DNA from: Hygrocybe punicea
Lineage: Eukaryota; Basidiomycota; Agaricomycetes; Agaricales; Hygrophoraceae
Length of the DNA: 64,000 nt
Direction of reading: 5' to 3'
Assembly: GCA_963556145.1 (NCBI GenBank)
Contig: OY744462.1
Location: 7,130,001-7,194,000, forward strand
In this document: piece after piece, positions 34,415-44,950 of the stretch
How the letters are laid out: every line of letters starts with the position of its first letter
How positions within the stretch are numbered: position 1 is the first letter of the stretch
Notes under the pieces: model-generated
What the model saw: only the letters and a program-made list of their open reading frames with translations
Told to the model about the DNA's origin: nothing
The model's database searches: none
Program-made: the position numbers and the translations under genes

Positions 34415-35440
34415 CTAGACTATAGACACTAAACTCCTCTGATCACTTCTTAGCTGATCACCACTTTCGTAGATTCCCATTTCGGGTCTACAACCGAACT
34501 CGCCGTCACAACGGATACCGTAAGCGGTTTGGGTGTGCGTAAGATGGTCGAGATCCGCCATAGTGTACCGGTGATTGTCTTCCGTACCCGGGTATAGCAC
34601 GAGTACGCTCTTTTTGAATGCGGCATAATCGACGCCGGTCGCGCTAGGTAAACTTGCCCAAAGCTCGTAGTCGCTAAGCAACGTGTAGCGCAGACTATGC
34701 TTGATGCGTCCTGCGTCGTCGAGAGCGGCATCGGCAGCAAGTATCTCGACTTCTTCGAAGAAGGGGTTTAAATTGAGCGGGTTCCCGTCGAAGGTCGGGG
34801 CCATGGAGTGACCGCGAGCGGGCATTTGTCATGGAGTAACATGGGGAGCGGTAACGTGGGGAGCGGTCGAAGATCCAGAGGTCGAAGTCATTGTGGGTGG
34901 AAGGAGCTGAGATGTCGATGAAGTGGTTGTCGGGTGTACGATGAGCGGGTCGGGTAACGTGGACGATGACGGCGTAGGCGAAGACGAAGACGGGGACGAT
35001 GACGGTGTAGGCGAAGACGAAGACGGGGACGATGACGGTGTAGGCGAAGACGAAGACGGGGACGATGACGATGACGGATTTTTCGATGTCGAGAGCGAAG
35101 ACGTAGACGTGGGTTCTAACGAGGTTGAAGTCGAGGACGTAGGCGATGCGGGTGTCGAACTGAGATCGGATGAGTCGGGTGTTATTGTAATAATCGGTAT
35201 ATCGACCGATTCGAGACTGTCGGATGAAAGATATAGGGGGGTGCTTGACCCTGAGACGAGCAGGAGGTTGTTATGTCGAGCGAGGTGGTCGGGTACTAGC
35301 TGGAAGAAGTCGTCGTCGATTGTCGGGTCGAAGGCGGCTAAAGAGAGTTCTTGTTGAAGAGTTCTTCGAGGAAGATCTCGAAGACGACGGTCAGAGGGAG
35401 GGATACAGGAAGAGGAAGCTATGGTGGTGCTAGACTATTC
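34415..35440 (-). pseudogene. Element A gag, N-terminal part
   Basis: On the minus strand the capsid N-terminal domain reads APTFDGNPLNLNPFFEEVE, then YTLLSDYELWASLPSA and VLVLYPGTEDNHRYTMADLD, typical of Gypsy gag in mushroom fungi. Upstream is a Ser/Thr/Pro-rich leader including SPSSSSPTPSS encoded by a 33-bp tandem repeat. A TGA at 34829-34831 separates leader and capsid. Downstream the frame runs into AT-rich insert sequence and stops at 34415. Confidence 0.7.
34962..35075. repeat. 33-bp tandem repeat in the gag leader
   Basis: Three full units and one partial beginning GACGATGACGG at 34962, 34995, 35028 and 35061. The period is a multiple of three, so the protein repeat stays in frame. 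Confidence 0.85.
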
Positions 35441-35443
35441 CTC

Positions 35444-35456
35444 GCGGTGGGCTCCA
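35444..35456 (-). promoter_or_regulatory. Primer-binding site of element A
   Basis: TGGAGCCCACCGC on the minus strand, two bases from the right LTR, same as in B and D. Confidence 0.75.
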
Positions 35457-35458
35457 GA

Positions 35459-36243
35459 TGTAAAGGCAAGGTCGGGGTGGCTGCAGAATAATAATCCTAA
35501 GCCTGTGGGGGTCAGCGTGAAAGTGACTAGGAATAGTCTAGCGAGCTTCAGTAAGATGATAGGATGTAAATGATAAGAAGCTGCCAAGTAAACTACTGAA
35601 ATCTATCGAGGCCGGTCGAAGCCGACGGTGTCGGGTATGGCGGGTCGGGTGTCGGGTGACGAGAAACGTAGAGATTAAGACGGTAGAAGGACGGGGAGAG
35701 CGTTGAGGAAACCGACGAGTAGTGTGTGCGATGGATTTTACTGAGAGACTAATTCTCAGAGAGAGGAAACGGGGGAACTGGTTTCTTATTTTGAGACGGC
35801 GCTTGGGCACCGTTTTTATACTACAAATTTCTGTGCCTAGATTCGGACGAGAGTCCTCGGCTGATGAGAGGAAACAAAGGAGAATAAAAATGGGGAAGTA
35901 GGAAGAGCGTTGCGAGGCGACGATGACAGGGAAAATGGGTGGAAGATATAAAAACCGTAAAAGATGCAATATACTTTACTATATTCCCATAAGGGAGACG
36001 CTAGGCGTGAATAAGGCAAGTCCGATGTCGGGATCCCAGTCCGATGAGATCTATCTTTGATATTTGAAGTTCCGTGAGTTTAGGAGATAGACCGACCAGG
36101 TACGTGAGCGGCCGTGCTAGTCAGTATGCATCGGGTTGTGTCGGGTTGCGTCAGGTTCGAGTGTAGATTGCTAGAGACATCGGGTTCGAGCGGATTTGCT
36201 AGATATTGATGTTATGGCCTCAGAGGGTCGAGGACCCTCTACA
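35459..36243 (-). repeat. Element A LTR, right copy (5' LTR in sense)
   Basis: Starts TGTAAAGGC, ends CCCTCTACA. Compared with the left copy it lacks one 9-bp unit (of GACGAAGCC type) and has an extra GTCGGGTTGC-type unit near its end. Confidence 0.88.
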
Positions 36244-36356
36244 CCACCACCACCACCACTAGCACAAGCACAAGCACAAGCACAAGCACAAGCATGACCA
36301 TGACCATGACAAAGGCCACACTACCAACATACCTTGCAGATGCACACTGCCCTGTC

Positions 36357-37653
36357 TAGTGTTGGGGAAGTTCGGTTTGGTCCGGTTTGGGGCCTTTTTG
36401 CCCAAACCGGAAACCGAATGGTCCGGTTTTCCACCCAAAGTCCCCAAACCAGACCGAAACCGATGCAAACGGTTTGCATCGGTTCGGTTTCGGTCCAAAC
36501 GCGGTCTGAACCGCGGACCGCTAGTGCTCAGTGCCCCTGCACCATTCTGACCTCGCAACAGTGCTGCGCACGTCAATTGACGTGGCCAGCCTGTTTGCGA
36601 GGTGAGATTGGGGTGCTGGGGTGCTGGCACACCCTGCGCTGGCATTGAGCCGCACGCGGGCTTCTCCATGGGTGTCCCGACGCGTCACACGCGTTGTACA
36701 TGCGATGTGGGTTGACCGCGTTGGCCGTTTTCGGTGGACGCGTGATGGTGGTGGTGGTGGTGGTGGTGGTGGTGCCCCACGCGTCATACGCGTTGTGCAC
36801 GCGACGACGGCTGGGCCGCTTTGGTTGTTTTCGGCGGACGCGTGGTGGTGGTGGCATAGGAGCCTCTTCGCGAGGGTGTCCGGACGCGTCATACGCGTTG
36901 TACACACGACGACGGCCGGGTTGACCCCGCGTTGGCCTTCCTCGGTGGTGTTAGTGTTGCGTGGTGGTGGTGGTACGGTGCCGCGTTCTATAATGGACGA
37001 ATAAATCAGTGAAAAAATGAATAAAGGTACATACCACGAAGGAGCGGGGTGGATGCACCACCCCTGCTGCTCTTCCACCTTGTTGACTCCACCCCATTCA
37101 CGTACGTTTGGCGCGCGTTTTGAACGCGTTTGGCGTGGCGCTGGGGGTGGGCCGTGGGCGTTGCTGTGGGCGCGTCCGGCGTGGCGTTGACGGTGGTTGT
37201 AACCGTCGCCGTTGTCGTTGCCGTTGTCGTGGTCGTTGTCGTGGTGGTGGTGGTGGTGGTGGCCGTGGTGCATCAACCTGTAATTTGTAAATGCGTTAGT
37301 TAAGTTCGAATAAATAAAAATAAAAAACATACGCGGGCGGCAGGGAGTACCCCGCCGCCCGTTTTGTCGACCTCGGGTGCTCCATCGTCTTCGTTTGGCG
37401 TATATCGGGGGTGTTGTTGGTGGGGTTGGTGACTTTGGGTGACTTTCGAAGTCAGCCATGTAGCCGACTTTGGACTGTCGGTTTGCGGTTCAAACTGAGT
37501 TTGAAACCGTTTCGGCCCGCGGCCAAATCTCCAAACCGGAGACTGAACGGTTCAGTCTCAGCCGAAATTTCCCAAACCGAAACCGAAACCGGCGGTTTTG
37601 GTTCGGTCTAAACCGGGTTTGGGTCGGTCTGAGACCGAACTTCCCCAACACTA
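36357..37653. mobile_element. Non-autonomous hAT-like DNA element, 1.3 kb
   Basis: Terminal inverted repeats match perfectly over 20 bp (TAGTGTTGGGGAAGTTCGGT) and begin TAGTG, the hAT pattern. An 8-bp target duplication GCCCTGTC flanks it at 36349-36356 and 37654-37661. Subterminal regions on both sides are dense in AACCG/CGGTT motifs in both orientations, as expected for transposase binding sites. There is no transposase; the centre is GC-rich repeat with (TGG)n runs. Long open frames there on both strands are by-products of composition. Confidence 0.9.
36673..36975. repeat. About 105-bp degenerate tandem repeats inside the hAT-like element
   Basis: Three copies near 36673, 36777 and 36879 share ACGCGTCATACGCGTTGTAC and a GGTGGACGCGTG(G)TGGTGG end. 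Each carries ACGCGT palindromes and a variable (TGG)n tract. Confidence 0.7.
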
Positions 37654-37689
37654 GCCCTGTCAATTGAAATTGGTGCTGCAACCGCGAGG

Positions 37690-37915
37690 TACCCAGGAGG
37701 ATGGTGGTATGCCCAACACCACCCAGTCACAGCTGAGGACCCGCAGATTAACCCATACCCATGGCAATGGGTACAGGTATTGACGGGTATGGGTATGGGT
37801 TGCAGAAAAAAACCCGTGGTAGACCCATGCCATTCACTAGCTACACCCCCATTAACAAAAACCCACACAAAACCCATGGGTAACCCATGCTAGTCCCTAC
37901 CCACAAGGATGTTAT
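37690..37915. repeat. GGGTA/ACCCAT-rich repeat, right copy
   Basis: Contains ACCCATACCCATGGCAATGG, GGGTATGGGTATGGG and CCCATGGGTAACCCATGC; resembles 16850-17165 in reverse. It abuts the MAPKKK fragment at about 37912 and so marks the point where that gene was cut. Confidence 0.45.
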
Positions 37916-38230
37916 CAGCTTTACAGTAATATTCTAAAGATGGAATGTCAACATTTGCAAAGATGCTTCAATATGAAGAACAGACCCGATGGATAACATC
38001 CCTCGAATGGAGATACTCCAAGCCCCAAAGAAGTTGACTCGTGAATGACTTCGTAACGTCCTCGTCAAATGCTTCAGATTTGCGCAGACAGCTTCTCAAC
38101 TTGCTTTACAGCAATCATCTCTCCAGTTGTGGTGTTGAGGGCCAGGTATACGCGGCTGTAAGTACCCTCCCCAATCAACTCGCCACGACTACAAATAGCT
38201 TGCACAATGGAGTCAATTTGGTGAAAACGA
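37905..38230 (-). pseudogene. MAPKKK kinase-domain fragment (Bck1/Ste11 type)
   Basis: On the minus strand the glycine loop and catalytic lysine are clear: RGELIGEGTYSRVYLALNT then TGEMIAVKQVE. The next sequence is in another frame and reads SCLRKSEAFDEDVTKSFTSQ, then LLWGLEYLHSRDVIHR and, after an intron-like gap, ADNILV. Helix C through beta-5 (roughly 70 residues) is missing, the catalytic HRD region is followed at once by ACCCAT-rich repeat, and the rest of the kinase is absent. It is therefore an internally deleted, 3'-truncated remnant of a cell-wall or osmo-stress type MAPKKK. Confidence 0.8.
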
Positions 38231-38341
38231 ATCAAAATAGCTAGCATCTTCGAGCACATACATTTAGGTCCTCCGGAACGCGAATTCAGCATGAAGTCGG
38301 CACCAGTAACGTAACAAAGCAGTGGTATATTTGTAATGCCA

Positions 38342-41300
38342 TCAAATACTTAAAGGTGGCGGTTCTTCCAGCACGCTTTGTCCCAAGAGAGCCAACTCCT
38401 CTTCGTAAACCTTCATTAACTCCGTCTTATCGGAACAAAACTGGTGCAATCGAGTCCTGATTTCTTCTGAAGCTGCTGTAGGTCGATAGTCCTTGCTTTT
38501 CAACGCAGTCCCCATCCGTCCTGGCCCGACCAGTCGATTGGTCAGATATAAGAACCCTTGAGAACCGCCAAGTATTTGCACAAAAGCCATCCCAGAGCGG
38601 TGAACATATTGAGTGTACTTGTGTGCAGACCGGCCATATGAATACACGACATCCACTTGTTCGGGATATACTTCTGCAGCCTCGACATCGAGAACGAAGC
38701 CAAAGCGCCGAAGGAGAGCAGCCTCAAAGTAATGTTTTGTGTGCACGCCATCGGGAATCCTTTTGTCCAGGTCAGGTACGACTGGCGGAGTTACCGCGAG
38801 ACGCACAGGAAAACATGATTGGAATGCATTGCGTTCCCGAATATCGCTGATCTCCGTTACAAAAGCCTCCACGAGTTTTAGACCGTACCGCTCGATCGAC
38901 CGGCCCCATTGGCGCAATTGATCGTCGATACATCGGGCTGAAGTCCCAATCCATTGGAGCTCAAAGTGAAAGACCGTCGCTGGATTGTGGAGGATATCAT
39001 GATGAAGAATGACGGTTTCCGCTTGGTCGCTTCGCTATAGAGAGGGTGACGTATATCTTCACTGGAAGGCAAAGAACAACATGGCGCACCTTATTAGGAT
39101 CCACGTCAATAACCATTGATTGACTCAATATGAGACGTTTCCGGCGAGGAGACGTAGCGGGCCTTGCAGCATTTGAGTAATGTCCAGAACGCGGAGTATC
39201 TTCCCCTCCCTCTTTCTTCGCTGACCTAAACCACATTCTCGGTGTCATTGGCACAGCGTACTCTCCTTTCAAGCGGTAAAAATAATGCCTAACAAGGGAA
39301 GTTGTTAATGGAAACCAAAAATTCTGCAATGGCCGTCTTACCCATCCAGGAATCCGTGTTGTCCTCTGCAGTGATCGAACAAACCTTGCTCCATTAGCTT
39401 CATTCCCCACTCTGTCCCTTGTCCCCGTGAAGAAACATCGCGAAATTCACGCACCAGCCAAGATACAAAATCGAAGCCGATAAATGAATCAGGATATTGT
39501 GATGTGTGCCATTTGTGATATTTAATCCGAACACCGTCCTCGTCTCGCATTGCTTTTGCGATAGCAGTAAGCGACATATCGCCTATTTCCCTCTCGCTCT
39601 TCATTTTCTTGCGCAAAGGCCCGGCTGCGTGGATTTCGTCCAATTGCGCTACGATGCTTTCATCTAACACTGACGACTGGGGAGGTAGGGTTGTCGGCAA
39701 GAACCGCACAGGCGCAGAGGGAATTGACTTCTCTTCGGGAGGACGCCAGCGCAATTTCGTGAATAATTCCGCCAACTTATCGATACCCAAAAGGCGAGTT
39801 TCTTCGTCATTGAACATTTCCCCAGAAGGACCAATATTCGGCGAGGGAGGTTCTGCAGTTGGAATAACAACAAACCGGGTCCGCCAATAGCGAAGAGATT
39901 CGTTGAATTGATGTTCATAGCCTGCGATAAGCATGTCCAGTCTACCATTTGCTTTAGTCATTATACTTCACCGTTGTGATAAAGCTCACCGATTCCAACC
40001 ATAGTTTTCGAGACCATGGGAAGTGAAGGAAGTTGCTAACTCGGTATATCCACCTCCAAGCTTGGGCCAGATAAGACATTGGTACTCGAACGGTAAGGTC
40101 GGGGGCATCCGGCGAACATAACGCCGAACTTGGATAGTCTCACCGATATAGGAAATTCGGTGGATCTCATTACTCATGCTAAGGTATATTGGATCATTTG
40201 AATCCAAAACCTCAGCTGCGCCAGCTGGTTTAGGAGTCATGTCGTCGTCAGTCACGAAAAACTTTCCCCGCCGGAGTAAACTTTTGTCCTCGGTCTCAGC
40301 ACCGCTCGAGGGCCTCAGCACGAACTGGAATCCCTGGGCTAACCTGACAGCCGCCATTCCCCGCATGACAGCCCGCGCCCAAGCACGCCGCATTTCGTCT
40401 GCGCTGCCTGCTACAGCCGGAGGATTGACGAGGAAGGACCGCATCTCATGTGGGTCAACGACAAAGTGCCAAGAAGAAACGTCATAGGACGATGCCAATT
40501 CAGATGTGGTAGGAAAATACTCGACAGTGAGCGGCAGGCAACCAGGTGTGACCATGGATTTCCATTTGATCTCGTGCTTTGATAAAGGTTGCGGAAACAC
40601 GTGCTGCCACCGACGTGCAAGAGATGATTGCACGTATGACACGGACAATCGTGGTCGCGAAGGATTTGAACGGGAGATAGGAGGAGAGATGGAAGAACGA
40701 ATTGAAAGTGAATTGATTGTACTGTTACGACGTTTACCGAAAGTCGTCTCGTCGCGTGGAGGAGTATTTAGTGGTGAACGTCTATGCGATGTCACAAGAT
40801 CATCGTCAAAAGTCCTGTCTCGAGAACGGCTGGAGAGCGTGTTCACAATTGTCATCGGTTGAGGTGACCTTGACAAATTTTGCGTGGTGATGGACTTGGC
40901 CTCAGAGAACAGGTGTATGGAGGACTGTGGTATAGTCACGCTGACAGCAGGTGTCGGAACCCGGTGGGGAGGGACCGATACGGAGACGGGTGATGCTTGT
41001 GGAGCAACGGGCGCACTTCTAAAGGGTTTGAAGAGCCAATTAGGCGCAAATTTAGATGTCAGGGACATTTGCGAGGCGCTTTGCTGGGGTGACTTGTTAG
41101 GCGTAATCGAAGGAGGGTTCGACGCTACTGATTTGCTGGACCGAATCGACCGTATAGATGACTGAGAAGGAGATGTGCTCAATTCACCGACGAGCGCCAA
41201 AGTGTTGTCGGCGCCGTGAGACTGTTCGTTGGACGGAAGGTCGGTGATGATCTGGCGTGGACTTTCTTCGATGGGAGGAATTCTTGTAGACATGGTTGAG

Positions 41301-43285
41301 CCACGTTGTAGGCGTTTGTGGATCGAAGAACGGTAGGATGGAGCTACTACGGTACCGCTGTCAGATGAAGACGTCGACATTCGCTTATTGTTCAAATGTC
41401 GGGTTTGGAGTGAGAAGGTGTTTAGGTCAAACATATTGGCTGCAGCTGCAGAAGGGGAGCTGCTGATGAAACTGTTAGGTGGTGTAGAATCAGAGGAAGG
41501 TTCCGTGTGGTCCGACAAGAAGGGAACCTCTATACTCGAAAGGACATCGTGTTCCAGAAGACCTAACATCTGAACCTCGTGCATCTTCGCCCGCGCAATA
41601 AATCTGCATGCAAGTGCGTCAAATACTTTCGTATACCCGCCTTCACAAACGTGATCACCTATCCTGTCTGAAAGGTAAATCCATCTGTTTGTCCCAGAAA
41701 GAGACGGCCATCCAAAATGGCTGCCACCAGAACGTTGTCTTTTCTCGTCCGACAGACTCGTGAGGCTCGTCATCTCCACCCCAAAGGGGATCCATTGCAC
41801 GACCGGTCGTACTGCCGTCTCTATCCATTTTCAAATCTGGTTCCATACCCTGAAAGCTCATGATAGGACTCTGGTGAAGGGGCGGCTTGGTGAGGCAGAC
41901 GAGATCAACCCCAAAGCCTTGGTCGAGTATACGAGTGGTAGTGAGGCGCAAGAGCTGTTTTGACACCCGGAAGTAGCCTGTACCTGGCGTGATGATAATT
42001 GTAGAAGACCCAGTCAAAGATAGTGAGCGGTCGATGTAGTGGGTTTCAGTGGGATTGAGACCCAAATTTAGGGCCTCTAAAACAGGGCCGTCGTGGGCGA
42101 ACGAAAGGTGCCCCACCAACCGGACTTGCTCTGGACGGAGGGCAGAATCAAGTGAAGCTCGATGGTGGTGGTGCGTTAATAGGATGTCTCTTTGGAAATC
42201 CAAGAAAGAGTCCTTGAGGCTCACAAGCATCGGTTTCCACTCGTACACGACCTCTAGATCCGTAATGACTTTGTAAAAATCTTTATACCATCTTCCTTCC
42301 TCATCGCACCGCAGAGGACCCGCAGCATAATCTGTCTCCGACTGGTCATAGTACACCCGCGATATTAGGATAATTGTGACTGTGTGATTCGTACCCGCTT
42401 CTCGCCATTTAGCAAACAGGGCGGGCAGAAAAGAGTGCACAATCTTTTCGTTGTAACGTTCTCCGTCGCCTGCAAACTCCCATAATTCGCGACAGACCTG
42501 TATAAACACAGTAACTTTCGCCGACAAGGAACGATAAATTGCTTTTGTGGACGAGGTCACATATCCAGCCGATACCTGTCAAGCTGTAATGTTGAGGATT
42601 TCAAAAGTGTCAGGATTTCATACCTGTTTACCGCCTATGTATATATTCCGTATTTTTGCGGCCGTGGCGCCAATGAAAGGAATGTCTTGTTCCGTGTACA
42701 CGCATTGCCCAACTAGATACTTTCCCAGCCGCCACATGTCATTCCGCCCTAAGTATTGATCCTGAAAAATAAGCTCTACGTACTCCGCGCAGCATTTGTC
42801 TTTGTCGACCTAGGATATTCCATCAGAAGTAGGTAACAGGCAGCCACATGAAAGAGTATTCGCCTTGGTCACCATGACCTCCCCATTGTTCCTCAAGCCA
42901 AAGACGTCAGCAATTGGTTTGGGAATGCAGAGCTACCAATGAAAATGTTCCCGAGAGCCTTGACATTATCAATGAACTGCGAAATGCGCACCTGAAGTTG
43001 TGGTTTCAAAAGGCCATCCTCTTTCGTCACAACGAACACAAAACCTGACATCGATGAACCATCGGTGTGGTTACTCGTAACACGCAGCATATCCCCTTCA
43101 GCAACACCAGGCCACCATGTTTGGTTAAAGATAATGTTGACTGCATCCTTGTTGTCGTGGACCCACATATGTAAGACTTTGGAGTCGCCAACCTTGAGAG
43201 GTGCGCTCCTCATGATGGATTGGGTTGTATTGGAACGTCTGCGACCATATTGTGGAGGTTGGGATTCTGCTCGAGAGGTAGTCAT
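38342..43285 (-). CDS. IML1: Iml1/DEPDC5, GATOR1 (SEACIT) subunit, complete, eight exons
   Basis: Vacuole-associated subunit of the complex that inactivates Rag/Gtr GTPases and so restrains TORC1 under amino-acid shortage. Exons 43285-42992, 42932-42864, 42809-42624, 42575-41659, 41603-39990, 39941-39342, 39288-39090, 39034-38342 close on 1523 aa. N-terminal domain: KVLHMWVHDNKDAVNIIFN and WWPGVAEGDMLRV; then VFIQVCRELWEFAGDGERYN with the SABA region TIILISRVYYD; a long Ser-rich linker; YQCLIWPKLGGGY; GYEHQFNESLRYWRTRFVV; a DEP domain (RIKYHKWHTSQYPDSFIGFD to HYFYRLKGEY); and the conserved C-terminus. Intron 2 has a GC donor (AAG|GCGAAT); reading through it meets TAG, so it must be spliced. 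The preferred start is the ATG at 43285. Confidence 0.94.
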
Positions 43286-43954
43286 TGGTGTCCGCAACAA
43301 AAACCACTTGAAATTCAAATTACCCTGTAATTCAAGTTATAATAATATCACAGCAGACTCTCCTACCGCTGGGACTGGCTTTTATCAGACTCAGCTGGAT
43401 TTTCCTTGGTCAAGGCGGTGACTGGGCTGGTCCACTCTGCTCAATCATCTTGCCAGATTTCTCGAATGATTACAGACGTAGTATTGCAAGTGGTTCAAGT
43501 TGACCATCGTGGTCAATACTGGACATCGTAGTACGTCCATTTCTCACAAACCCGCCTCAGACCTGTTTATGTGTTCAACATTTAACCGTGTCGTTTCTCT
43601 TATCCAGTCATACGGCAATACTTGTTCTTCTGTGTTGTATTTGCACCGTTACAGACACGACCGGAGGATCTTCCCATCCCTATGAAAACGTTATTGCGAA
43701 CGAGAACCGTGACTGTGCTACATGAGGGACCTCCGTAGAGCATTCCACGCTTAATTATGAACGAATGGCCTTCACCAGGGAGGACCTCCCTCACAATCGA
43801 TCATGCTGATCTTCACCATTAGATCCTGACCTGCCTTTGCGAGATTATCTCTAACAAGGTCACCGTCGTACTTACCGATTCTTGCAGGTGACAACTCTCA
43901 TTCCCTGTCCCGACACCGAAGGCGGCCGCTTTCTATGCCAGGGTCCTGTCCATT
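43286..43954. other. Intergenic region 5' of IML1
   Basis: About 670 bp, no convincing gene. It holds the IML1 promoter and, from about 43870 on, the edge of the jacalin-gene duplication. Confidence 0.45.
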
Positions 43955-44385
43955 CATTCGTGACTTCCTCTCCTTTCGCTACAAGGAGCACGTGTCGAGG
44001 ACATTATCGTCATCAGGCGACCGTCACTTACAGCCAGCATGACCAACATTACGACCGCAAACTTGAGCCCATGAATGACAAGTACATCACTGGCATACCC
44101 GGTATACCGATATCGATCTATATCGATCTGCTTTCCAGCTTACCGAGCTCTTTCCTATTTCATAGGTCACGCCGGTGAATTTGGCAACCGACCTATCCAT
44201 TCAACACCCATCAACGGACCGTGCATGTTGGGAAAGTGGACGAGCCATATTGTGCGAAAAAAAAAGTGAAAAAAGTATTGTGTTTTTACCCTCCTCGTCA
44301 TTCAGATCTCAGATTGAATGGGATTACTTCATGGTCCTCAAAAACGACTCCCATGTGCATGGCATGCCGATATTGGCCAATGGAT
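43955..44385 (+). pseudogene. Decayed partial copy of the jacalin-lectin gene
   Basis: Matches exons 1 and 2 of the gene at 7222-9529, on the opposite strand. Corresponding stretches: RGHYRHQAT (RGHYRDRAT), KLEPMNDKYITGI (KLELKKDEYITGI), the intervening intron sequence including TTCCTATTTCATAGGTCACG, and the block after CATGTTGGGAAAGTGGA. Broken by frameshifts at the splice region and by an A-run at 44259. Exons 3-9 are absent and the N-terminal 60 codons are not recognisable. Conservation of the intron shows DNA-level duplication, not retrocopying. Confidence 0.82.
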
Positions 44386-44950
44386 GACAATGTGAAGCCG
44401 CAGCTGGCTTTGACCGAGCGTCGTCACGTACCTGTCGTTGGGAAACAGGGCTCGGGGTAGTATTCGTAGTTACATGAGATGACATGTCGACCGGGTAAGC
44501 ACCCTCAAATGTTCCATCGCTGAAGCTCCCCTGAAGGCATTATTCTTTCTACGGGCCGTTGGGCCGGTGGGCGCAATAGTGCCCGTACGCACGAGACCAG
44601 CATTGGCTTGCCTCCATCTTCTTGAAGCCTCCTCTCCCTGTGATTTTTTTTTTTCAGATTTGAAAGATCCCATATGTCACGGAAGTCGTTGACTTCCTCT
44701 CAAACAAAAACCTCCGACGGGTTACCGGTTACCACAGTGCTTAGCTTCTAGCAAGAGTAACACAGCTTTGACGCCATCATGGCGTTGTCCGTTTTACTTG
44801 TCAATAACTCCAAATTGTATCTGCCTACATGATCTTGTGTAACATATAAATTCTTGGGTACAGAGCGATGGGAAAGGACTGAAAAAAAAAGAACCTGAAA
44901 AAAAAAAAAAAGAAATGCCACGTAACAACATCACCAACAAAAAAGGATCG
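44386..44950. other. Intergenic spacer
   Basis: No gene seen. It holds several A/T homopolymer runs (near 44648, 44880, 44898) and the 3' flank of the F-box gene. Confidence 0.4.

Larger units (their letters stand above)
17566..36243 (-). mobile_element. LTR retrotransposon A (Ty3/Gypsy-type), minus-strand sense, host of nested insertions
   Basis: Bounded by LTRs at 17566-18349 and 35459-36243 (about 785 bp, TG...CA) and flanked by the 4-bp duplication CCAC (17562-17565 and 36244-36247) inside a CAC microsatellite. Sense is the minus strand: the primer-binding site adjoins the right LTR, gag-protease-RT-RNaseH-integrase run right to left, and a purine-rich AAGGAGA adjoins the left LTR. Domain order with integrase last is Ty3/Gypsy. 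Removing nested elements B and D leaves about 10.4 kb, which still includes extra AT-rich sequence at 34068-34400. LTRs differ at about two dozen sites by eye, mostly transitions, so this is an old, dead copy; gag-pol carries three in-frame TGA codons. Confidence 0.9.

Noticed and set aside
36521..37459. 312-codon minus-strand frame in the hAT-like element
   Set aside because: Made of His/Pro/Arg runs from (TGG)n and ACGCGT repeats; overlapping long frames exist on the other strand too.
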